From: Mesorhizobium shangrilense
Lineage (GTDB): Bacteria > Pseudomonadota > Alphaproteobacteria > Rhizobiales > Rhizobiaceae
Assembly (NCBI RefSeq): GCF_028826155.1
Contig: NZ_JAQGPN010000001.1
Location: forward strand, 1,183,501-1,247,500
DNA length: 64,000 nt
Direction: 5' to 3'
Position numbers and translations under genes: made by a program. The notes under the pieces were generated by a model. That model worked only from the letters and a program-made list of their open reading frames with translations, was not told the DNA's origin and searched no databases. Positions 57,861 through 64,000 of this stretch are shown here, piece after piece. Positions within the stretch are counted from its first letter, which is position 1. The number at the start of each line of letters is the position of its first letter.

Positions 57861-58394
57861 TCAGCGAGCAGAGAAATGATTGTTCGGGGCGCCGGCGGCG
57901 CCTCCGTCGCTGGACGCAAACACGCTGTCGGCATCGCGTTCGAGCAGCTGACGTTCCACCTCCAGCGCCCATCGGTACTGGTAGTCTGCGAGCTGATAGA
58001 CCTGATACTCTGTCATTCCCGATGGAATGAACCGCCGTTCTGATGTCGCGCCTTCGCCGCGGGTGCTGTCGACCAGCGACTGCCGGTATTCGCGTTCCAG
58101 ATCGTAGGCGCTCGCCTTGCCGGAGCGCAGATGCTTGGTGGCGTTGATTGCGGGCCGGTGCTCGGGCGCAGCCGGCGCGCGTTCGGCGACATGGGGAGCC
58201 GTCGCTCCGAAGCGTCCGAACTGGTCGTATTCGGTTTCCATGTCATGGAGCGCGGCAACCGGAGTCGCCGCTGCGGTTTGTACCGGCTGGACAGCTGCCG
58301 TGGCTACCGGGCGCACGGCCCCGCTTGTGGGCGCCGCCGGGCGAGCGACCCAATGAGACGTGGCAGAACCGATCTGCGAGATCGTGAACTCCAA
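57861..58394 (-). CDS. Protein of unknown function with CtrA-like upstream site
   Basis: A 177-residue soluble protein that I do not recognise. The N-terminal half is low-complexity (Ala, Pro, Thr, Val), the second half is helical and charged: SAYDLEREYRQSLVDSTRGE, EYQVYQLADYQYRWALEVER. The start is probably a TTG at 58394, since GGAGG lies 6 nt upstream; the TTG two codons before touches that site. About 100 bases upstream is TTAACGATTCGTTAG, a near match to the CtrA box. Confidence 0.65.
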   Translation of the reverse strand: MEFTISQIGSATSHWVARPAAPTSGAVRPVATAAVQPVQTAAATPVAALHDMETEYDQFGRFGATAPHVAERAPAAPEHRPAINATKHLRSGKASAYDLEREYRQSLVDSTRGEGATSERRFIPSGMTEYQVYQLADYQYRWALEVERQLLERDADSVFASSDGGAAGAPNNHFSAR

Positions 58395-58492
58395 GTGCAA
58401 CCTCCGACGCGACGCATCGACAAGACGCGCCGTTTTTACCCGATTCTGCCGCCGCCCGCTGGTGATTCGGTCGTTTCGCTTAACGTGCAGCC

Positions 58493-58508
58493 TAACGAAT
58501 CGTTAAAG
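58493..58508 (-). promoter_or_regulatory. CtrA-like box
   Basis: On the minus strand TTAACGATTCGTTAG matches TTAA-N7-TTAA at seven of eight fixed bases. The same bases form a perfect TAACGA/TCGTTA palindrome around one A. A second TTAAC occurs nearby (58480). CtrA or another dimeric regulator could bind; inferred. Confidence 0.4.
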
Positions 58509-58667
58509 TTTTATCGGTCCCGCGCAAGTTCTGGCCGGATGAGACGCAATGCCGCGCGCAATGGCCGGCGGCCGTTTACCCTGCGGAGGTGGCGGTTGCG
58601 TCGCGTCGGTGAGGCACCCCGCCGGCCGAAGCGCCCCGGGGCAGGGAGGGCGGAAGCAGGAACGTGC

Positions 58668-59462
58668 TCAGGCGCGGCCAGGTGGCGTCGGCATCGCCTC
58701 GATCGCGCGCGCTCTTTCGCGCATGTGGCGATCGTCGGTCGGCAACAGCACCATTTCGGTGACGCAGGCGCGTAGCGGAAGCGTGGCGCAGAACACGGCC
58801 GCTGCGGCAACGTCCTCGGGCTGCAGCATCAGCCGGCGCTCTTCGGCGCTGGGCGGCTTCGGGCGCGTGTCGAGGATCGGCGTCTCGACCTCGCCGGGCG
58901 AGATGCAGATGCTGCGTATCCCGTGGATGCCTTCTTCGGCGTTGAGGTTCGCGCTCATGGCGACGACCGCGGTCTTGGCCGCAGAATAGCTCGGGCCGCT
59001 GACCGTCTGCAGCGACACGCCGGCCTGCGAGGCGATGTGGACGATGCGCCCGTCGCCGCGGCGGCGCATCGCCGGAAGTGCGGCAAGCGTGCAGTAGAAC
59101 ATCGCCTTCAGGTCGATGTCGATCACCTGCGAGGCGCCCTGCGGCGTCAGGTCCTTCCAGTGGCGGCGGGTGACATTCCAGCCGGCGCTGTTGACTAGCA
59201 CCAGCGGCGCGCCCAGCTCCTGCTCTATGCGCGCGTAGGCGAGCCCAACCGCATCGGCATCGGTGACGTCGCACTGCGCCAGCATCGGGTCGGGAGCGCC
59301 CGTCTTCCTTATCAGTGCGGCCGTTTCCTCGAGCGCGTCGGGGCGCCGTCCCGTGAGGGCGAGGCGCGATCCGGCTATGGCGAAGGCAATGGCGCAGGCG
59401 CGGCCGATGCCGCTGCCCGCTCCGGTGACCCAGGTGACGCTTCCCTCCGGCAACCGTGTCAT
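58668..59462 (-). CDS. Short-chain dehydrogenase/reductase
   Basis: A 264-residue classical SDR. Cofactor motif TGAGSGIGRACAIAF, then LVLVNSAGWN (NNAG-like), the catalytic Ser in IVHIASQAGVSL and the Tyr/Lys in YSAAKTAVVAM (YxxxK). RPDAL after the second strand suggests NADP or NAD binding cannot be settled. GGGAGA precedes the ATG at 59462. Divergent from the class II aldolase gene; the substrate is unknown. Confidence 0.93.
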   Translation of the reverse strand: MTRLPEGSVTWVTGAGSGIGRACAIAFAIAGSRLALTGRRPDALEETAALIRKTGAPDPMLAQCDVTDADAVGLAYARIEQELGAPLVLVNSAGWNVTRRHWKDLTPQGASQVIDIDLKAMFYCTLAALPAMRRRGDGRIVHIASQAGVSLQTVSGPSYSAAKTAVVAMSANLNAEEGIHGIRSICISPGEVETPILDTRPKPPSAEERRLMLQPEDVAAAAVFCATLPLRACVTEMVLLPTDDRHMRERARAIEAMPTPPGRA

Positions 59463-59614
59463 GTGGTTCTCCCTGCCTGGGCCCTGTTTAGCGCATTCAA
59501 GGACCGACAGCGACCTGCAGCTTGACACTTGACCCGGCGCGGCGTCGGCGCTTCCGTGAAGCCTGCGCGGTCGAACGGTCGCAGTTTCAATCATTGCAGA
59601 GGATGCCGGCTTTC

Positions 59615-60310
59615 ATGGACGACAGACAACTTCGCCAGTCGATCATCGACCATTGCATCGGCATGAACGCGTCCGGTCTCAACCAGGGCACGTCGGGCAA
59701 CATCAGCGTCCGCTCCGGCGACGCCATGCTGATCACGCCCAGCGCCACGCCCTACGCGGCGATGACGCCGGAGCACATCGCGGCCATGCCAATCGAAGGC
59801 GAATACGGCTCGTGGAGCGGGCCGCTGAAGCCTTCCACCGAATGGCGGTTTCACCTCGACATCATGCGGGCCCGGCCGGAAGTCGGGGCCATCGTCCACA
59901 CGCACTCCACCTACGCCACCATCCTTGCCATCGCGCGCAAAGAGATTCCGGCCTGCCACTACATGATCGCGGCATTCGGGGGCAGCACCATCCGCTGCGC
60001 CGGCTATGCCCGCTACGGCACCCAGGAACTTTCGGATGTAGCGCTCAAGGCACTCGACGGGCGCAATGGCTGCCTTCTCGCCAACCACGGCATGATCGCG
60101 GTCGGACCCAATCTGGAGAAGGCGATGTGGCTGGCTGTCGAACTGGAGACCATCGCCAGGCAGTACTATCACTCGCTTCTCATCGGCGGGCCGGTGCTCC
60201 TTTCGGAGGCCGAGATCGCCGAGACGATGAAGGGATTTGCCACCTACGGACTGCAGGACCGGAAGGCAGACGGCGAGAGAAAGACCACGAGGAAGAAGAC
60301 GACAGTGTGA
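59615..60310 (+). CDS. Class II aldolase/adducin-family protein
   Basis: A 231-residue zinc-dependent aldolase-type enzyme, like L-fuculose-phosphate aldolase. Motifs: GLNQGTSGNISVRSGDAMLI (phosphate-binding), PSATPY, STEWRFHLDI (catalytic Glu region), and zinc ligands in IVHTHSTYATI and CLLANHGMIAVG. The real substrate may be a sugar phosphate or a ketoacid. Start ATG 59615 has GAGG 8 nt upstream; 59603 is an alternative. It is 16 bases before the SnoaL-like gene. Confidence 0.9.
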   Translation: MDDRQLRQSIIDHCIGMNASGLNQGTSGNISVRSGDAMLITPSATPYAAMTPEHIAAMPIEGEYGSWSGPLKPSTEWRFHLDIMRARPEVGAIVHTHSTYATILAIARKEIPACHYMIAAFGGSTIRCAGYARYGTQELSDVALKALDGRNGCLLANHGMIAVGPNLEKAMWLAVELETIARQYYHSLLIGGPVLLSEAEIAETMKGFATYGLQDRKADGERKTTRKKTTV

Positions 60311-60326
60311 ACACGGGAGACGAGCC

Positions 60327-60698
60327 ATGGACATTCGATCGACGCTTACCGCGCTGGGCGAGGCTTTTAACGCGCACGACCTCGATCGCATCATGACGTT
60401 CTTTGCCGACGATTGTGTGCTGGAGATGCCCCGGGGCAAGGAGCCTTGGGGAGCCCGTTTCGAAGGTCGGGAGAGCGTGCGAGCGGCGCTTGCGACCCGT
60501 TTCGAGGGGCTGCCCGATGTCCACTATGGCAATGCGGAGCATTTCGTGGACGCCGCTGCCGATGCCGGCATGTCGAAATGGACGCTGACCGGCACGACCC
60601 CAGACGGAGAGCGCAAGGAGGTCCGCGGTTGCGACTTCTACACGTTCCGAAACGGCAAGGTGATCCGTAAGGATTCCTACTGGAAGATCGTGGAGTGA
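60327..60698 (+). CDS. SnoaL-like / NTF2-fold protein
   Basis: A 123-residue protein with the NTF2-like cone fold: TLTALGEAFNAHDLDRIMTF, FADDCVLEMPRGKEPWGARF, and the C-terminal CDFYTFRNGKVIRKDSYWKI. Family members include isomerases and hydrolases, but many are uncharacterised. It follows the aldolase gene by 16 bases, so it may modify the same substrate. Convergent with the ABC ATPase gene. Confidence 0.88.
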   Translation: MDIRSTLTALGEAFNAHDLDRIMTFFADDCVLEMPRGKEPWGARFEGRESVRAALATRFEGLPDVHYGNAEHFVDAAADAGMSKWTLTGTTPDGERKEVRGCDFYTFRNGKVIRKDSYWKIVE

Positions 60699-60717
60699 AG
60701 GCGCGGGGCGACGAAGC

Positions 60718-61791
60718 CTAATCCGCGAGCGCCACCAGCGCGTCGGGATCGTAGGCCAGGCGGATCGGCGCGCCGACCGGGATGTCGTCGGCGCCGAAAT
60801 TGTTGGTCTCGGTGACCGACAGCGGCTTCTCGAAACCCGGAACCTCGACGATCAGGTGCGTGATCTCTCCAAAGTAGTGCCGGTCGACGACCTTGCCCGC
60901 GACCTCATGGTCGGCGCGGGCGTCGTCCCACAGCACGCGCAGCCGCTCCGGGCGTATGCCAAGCGTCGCGCTGCCGCCGTTGCGCCGGAAGGCCGGGGGC
61001 TTTTCCGCCCTGATCCGGCCGAAGCCGGCGGTGTCGACGACGATCGCCTGGGCTTCCTCGTCGACGATCTCGGCCTGGACGAAATTCATGCCGCCGAGGA
61101 AATCTGCGACCTGCCGGTTCACCGGCCGCTGGTAGATCTCCTTGGGCGCGGCGACCTGTGCGATCGAGCCGCCGAACATGACCGCGATGCGATCCGACAT
61201 CGCCAACGCTTCGTACTGGTCATGCGTCACCAGGATGAAAGTGATGCCGACCGTCCGCTGGAGGTGGCGCAGTTCGACCTGCATCTGCTCGCGCAGCTTC
61301 TTGTCCAGCGCTGAGAGCGGCTCGTCCAGCAGGAGCACCTTCGGCCGCATGACGAGGGCCCTGGCGAGAGCGACCCGCTGGCGCTGGCCGCCCGACAGTT
61401 CGGTGGCGCGGCGTTTGCCCAGGCCCGACAGCGAGACCTGGGCGAGGGCTTCCTCGACGCGCCGGCGCTCCTCGGCGGCGGCGAGCCTCTGGCGTTTCAG
61501 CCCGTAGGCGACGTTCTGCTCGACGTTGAGATGGGGGAAGATGGCGTAGCTCTGGAACACCATATTGGTCGGACGCCGGTTGGCCGGGATGCCGTCCATC
61601 GGCTGGCCGTCGATCAGGATCGAGCCGGAGGTCGGCGTGTCGAAGCCCGCGATCATGCGCAGCAAGGTGGTCTTGCCGCAGCCGGACGGGCCGAGCAGGG
61701 AGAAGAACTCGCCCTCCCGGATCGAGAGCGAGGCCTCGTTCAGCGCCTTGAACGCACCGTAGCTGCGGGTCACGTCGCGGATCTCGATCAT
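60718..61791 (-). CDS. ABC transporter ATP-binding protein, PotA-like
   Basis: A 357-residue ATPase of the spermidine/putrescine type. Walker A GPSGCGKTTLLRM, signature LSGGQRQRVALARAL, Walker B VLLLDEPLSALDKKL, switch LVTHDQYEALAMSD, and a C-terminal TOBE domain. It should energise the two permeases upstream. The frame also allows a TTG start at 61806, preceded by GGGGGTC; I prefer the ATG that starts the domain (MIEIRDVTRSYG). Last gene of the three-gene transporter operon. Confidence 0.93.
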   Translation of the reverse strand: MIEIRDVTRSYGAFKALNEASLSIREGEFFSLLGPSGCGKTTLLRMIAGFDTPTSGSILIDGQPMDGIPANRRPTNMVFQSYAIFPHLNVEQNVAYGLKRQRLAAAEERRRVEEALAQVSLSGLGKRRATELSGGQRQRVALARALVMRPKVLLLDEPLSALDKKLREQMQVELRHLQRTVGITFILVTHDQYEALAMSDRIAVMFGGSIAQVAAPKEIYQRPVNRQVADFLGGMNFVQAEIVDEEAQAIVVDTAGFGRIRAEKPPAFRRNGGSATLGIRPERLRVLWDDARADHEVAGKVVDRHYFGEITHLIVEVPGFEKPLSVTETNNFGADDIPVGAPIRLAYDPDALVALAD

Positions 61792-61798
61792 GGACCGG

Positions 61799-62620
61799 TC
61801 AGGCAATTGCGACCCCCGTCATCCGGGTTCGGCGCTCGGCGCGCCGGCGCAGGATCTCGGCAAAGCTGAGCAGCATGAACGAGGCCACCAGCAGCAGCGT
61901 GCCCAGCGCCAGTACGCCGGGCAACTTGCCGGCGAAACGGAGCTGGCTCCAGATATAGACCGGCAGCGTCACGTCGGTGCCGGTCAGGAAGAAAGCCAGG
62001 ATGAACTCGTCCAGCGAGATGGTGAAGGAGACGAGCAGCGACGAGATGATCGCCGGCGCCACCATCGGCAGCGTCACCCGGCGGAAGGTGCCGAAGGCCG
62101 TCTCGCCGAGGTCGGCGGAGGCTTCCTCCAGGCTTCGGTCAAAGCCGTCGAAGCCTGCCGTCAGCACCGTCATGGAGTAGGGGATGCAGATCAGCACATG
62201 GCCCAGCACCACCGTGAGGAGGGAGAGTTCGAGCCCTAGCTGCAGCAGCACGATGAGCAGCGAGACGGCGACGATGATCTCCGGCAGCACTAGCGGCGCC
62301 ATGATCAGGCCGTTGATGGGCCGCCGCCCGGGAAAGCGGTAGCGGGTGATGGCGCGTGCGGCGCAGATGCCGAGCACGGTGGAAATGAGCGCTGCCGCGA
62401 CGCCCACCATCAGGCTGTTCCAGGCGGCCTCCAGAAGCGCGGGCGTCCTCGGCAGGTCCTGGTACCACTTGAGCGTGAGGCCCTGGAGGGGGAAGCGCGG
62501 GGCGGCCGCCGTGTTGAGTGAGAAGATCGGCAGCAGCATCACCGGCAGGTAGAGGAACGCAATGTAGAGGAAGGCATAGACGGGCAGCCAGCCTGCCAGC
62601 AGTCGGCGGACCGTACTCAT
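61799..62620 (-). CDS. ABC transporter permease, PotC-like
   Basis: A 273-residue inner-membrane permease with six helices and the PotC-type EAA loop EASADLGETAFGTFRRVTLP. The start (MSTVRRLLAGWLP, ATG 62620) overlaps the stop of the upstream permease by 4 bases. The reading frame is open further but only in shadow of the next gene. Part of a polyamine- or opine-type importer. Confidence 0.93.
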   Translation of the reverse strand: MSTVRRLLAGWLPVYAFLYIAFLYLPVMLLPIFSLNTAAAPRFPLQGLTLKWYQDLPRTPALLEAAWNSLMVGVAAALISTVLGICAARAITRYRFPGRRPINGLIMAPLVLPEIIVAVSLLIVLLQLGLELSLLTVVLGHVLICIPYSMTVLTAGFDGFDRSLEEASADLGETAFGTFRRVTLPMVAPAIISSLLVSFTISLDEFILAFFLTGTDVTLPVYIWSQLRFAGKLPGVLALGTLLLVASFMLLSFAEILRRRAERRTRMTGVAIA

Positions 62621-63534
62621 CGGGCCATCCTCGCAAGTCCCCGCAGCAGGAGCACGGTCGCCGCCGCCATCGCGGTCACGACCGCCATGGTGGTCACCGA
62701 CAGCGCCGCGCCGAGCGGCCAGTTCGCGCCCTTGCCGAACTGGACCTGGATGGCCGTGGCGATCATGACGCCGTCCTTGCCGCCGACCAGCTTGGGCGTC
62801 ACGAAATCGCCGACGGTCGGGATCATCACGATGAGGATCGCCGAGATGACGCCGGGCAGCGACAGCGGCAGCGTCACGCGTACGAACCTGCGCAGCGGAC
62901 CGTCGCCGAGGTCCGTCGCCGCCTCCAGCAGCGTGCGGTCGACCTTTTCCAGCGAGACGAAGATCGGTAGAACGGCGAAGGCGGCCCAGGCGTGGGTCAG
63001 GGTGATGACGACCGCCGTCGTGTTGTAGAGGAAGGCGGTGGACGGCTGGTCGATGACGCCGAGGCCCATCAGGCCCGAGTTCAGCACGCCGTTGAAGCCC
63101 AGCACGACCTTCCAGGACATCACCCTGAGCAGGTAGCTGGTCCAGAACGGAATTGTGATCAGGAACAGCCACAGGCTCTTGTGACGGCCGCCGTGGAACG
63201 GGATGAAGTAGGCGATCGGATAGGCGAGCACCACCGTCGCCGTGCTCACCACGAGAGCCACGAACAGCGAGCGCAGCAGGAGATCGCGGTAGATCGGCTC
63301 GGTCAGCGCGATGCGGTACTGCTCGAGCGTGAAGGTGCGGTCGATCGTCAGATAGTCCTGGGTCCAGAAGCTGTGCGCGATGACGACGATGATCGGCACG
63401 ACCAGCATGACCAGCGCGAAGGCGAGCGTCGGACTGATGAGGGCGAGCCCCTGCGCGGACTCGGATTGCAGCATCGTGCCACGGCGGAAACGGGAAGCGC
63501 TGACCTCGGCCGAGCGTTCCGCGACCGCCGTCAT
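62617..63534 (-). CDS. ABC transporter permease, PotB-like
   Basis: A 305-residue permease with about six helices after an N-terminal cytoplasmic stretch. The EAA loop is LLEAATDLGDGPLRRFVRVT. The first gene of the transporter operon (PotB-PotC-PotA). The ribosome-binding site is weak at ATG 63534; a start at 63477 (MLQSESAQGL) is possible. No periplasmic binding-protein gene precedes it in the window. Confidence 0.92.
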   Translation of the reverse strand: MTAVAERSAEVSASRFRRGTMLQSESAQGLALISPTLAFALVMLVVPIIVVIAHSFWTQDYLTIDRTFTLEQYRIALTEPIYRDLLLRSLFVALVVSTATVVLAYPIAYFIPFHGGRHKSLWLFLITIPFWTSYLLRVMSWKVVLGFNGVLNSGLMGLGVIDQPSTAFLYNTTAVVITLTHAWAAFAVLPIFVSLEKVDRTLLEAATDLGDGPLRRFVRVTLPLSLPGVISAILIVMIPTVGDFVTPKLVGGKDGVMIATAIQVQFGKGANWPLGAALSVTTMAVVTAMAAATVLLLRGLARMAR

Positions 63535-63711
63535 TGGAGGGGGGCGTCCGCTGGCGTCGCGCGCGCCGTGCGGGTGCGGCCTGCAATTCGCGGCATGTCC
63601 GGTGCTTCCGGCATGCGATCCCCAGTCTGGTTCTGCGGCGGTTCCTGCGCCGATTGCCTTCCATCATGCGCATCCGCGCATTGAAATCAAGCGGGCTTTC
63701 TGGTTTATTGA

Positions 63712-63727
63712 TTGAACGGCCATTCAA
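63712..63727. promoter_or_regulatory. Operator-like palindrome in divergent region
   Basis: TTGAACGGCCATTCAA: arms TTGAA and TTCAA with a central GGCC. The pattern is typical of TetR-family operators. It lies between the divergent permease operon and aminotransferase gene and could control both; the regulator is not in the window. Confidence 0.5.
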
Positions 63728-63804
63728 AATGGACGTTGCAATGCGAGCGTTTGCAAGGGCTTTCGCGTTTGCTGACCTGCGCCAGACAAATCACGGTGAA
63801 TCGG

Positions 63805-64000
63805 ATGGCGGCCGCCAACGACCTCAGCAGGATCCTCCCCGCGGCAGTGGACGGCTTCGACGCGCAGCGTTCAGCCCAGCGCCACCTCATCCAGCCCTGG
63901 CCTGTGGCGAGTTCCATCGGCGCCACCGCGCTCGGGCTCATCGGCAGCGGCGAGGGTATCTACATCACCGATGGCGACGGCCGGCGGCTGATCGACGGGC
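63805..64000 (+). CDS. Class III aminotransferase, 5' part
   Basis: The first 65 codons of a pyridoxal-phosphate aminotransferase, cut by the window edge. It begins MAANDLSRILPAAVDGFDAQ and continues with HLIQPWPVASSIGATALGLI and GSGEGIYITDGDGRRLIDG, the N-terminal pattern of class III omega-amino acid aminotransferases. With the divergent Pot-like transporter, a role in polyamine or omega-amino acid breakdown is plausible. A GTG three codons earlier may be the start. Confidence 0.8.
   Translation, partial: MAAANDLSRILPAAVDGFDAQRSAQRHLIQPWPVASSIGATALGLIGSGEGIYITDGDGRRLIDG

Overview
This is a high-GC chromosomal window from an alphaproteobacterium, most likely a member of the Hyphomicrobiales (Rhizobiales) close to Mesorhizobium and other Phyllobacteriaceae. 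The evidence is the gene content: a giant NAD-dependent glutamate dehydrogenase, an IalB-family secreted protein, DUF1236/SH3 and DUF2270 proteins, a cysteine-free L36, paired DUF465 proteins, FixK/FNR-type and sigma-54 promoter motifs, and an F1 ATPase operon separate from any Fo genes. Nearly all of it is core genome. I see no CRISPR array, rRNA, tRNA, complete prophage or intact insertion sequence.

Layout. 1-7.7 kb: ffh (minus), DUF2270 membrane protein, SH3/DUF1236 secreted protein, flavin amine oxidase-like enzyme, lytic transglycosylase, a secreted unknown and argG. 7.8-11.4 kb: a TRAP transporter operon (dctP-dctQ-dctM, plus a 56-residue membrane protein). 11.7-18 kb: LysE exporter, a peptidoglycan-binding-domain protein of unknown function, rlmN, DUF1294, IalB-like, exonuclease III and two divergent DUF465 proteins. 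18-23.4 kb: an ArsR/AHSA1 pair with an apparently leaderless promoter, purEK, L36, a TPR protein, a VapBC-type toxin-antitoxin pair, a YkvA-like protein and LolA. 23.5-29.4 kb: ftsK, then a disturbed zone with an integrase remnant, a lone SRPBCC gene, rpsU, a cold-shock gene with its own promoter, long leader and terminator, and about 0.7 kb with no gene.

29.4-34.7 kb: glnK-amtB (nitrogen sensing and ammonium uptake) behind a sigma-54-like promoter, tesB, a UbiH-type hydroxylase, YciI and YbaK. 34.8-38.6 kb: a low-oxygen respiratory block: universal stress protein under a perfect FNR/FixK box, then cydA-cydB-small subunit of a bd-type quinol oxidase. 38.9-43.7 kb: NAD-glutamate dehydrogenase. 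43.7-51.8 kb: a VOC-fold protein with an operator across its start codon, MFS transporter, acyltransferase, lptE, leuS, YggS, methyltransferase and a small membrane protein. 52-57.2 kb: atpHAGDC with an inserted repeat element between atpD and atpC. 57.3-64 kb: sodC, an unknown protein, a metabolic cluster (SDR, class II aldolase, SnoaL-like) and a PotABC-like ABC transporter lacking a binding protein, divergent from a class III aminotransferase cut by the window edge.

No clearly novel multi-gene system is visible. The most interesting signals are regulatory and structural: the atpD-atpC repeat hairpin, the operator overlapping the start at 43727, the FNR box pair, the leaderless arsR promoter, the integrase remnant with imperfect direct repeats, an orphan operator at 29263, several unannotated-size small membrane proteins, and a peptidoglycan-binding protein with a large unrecognised domain.
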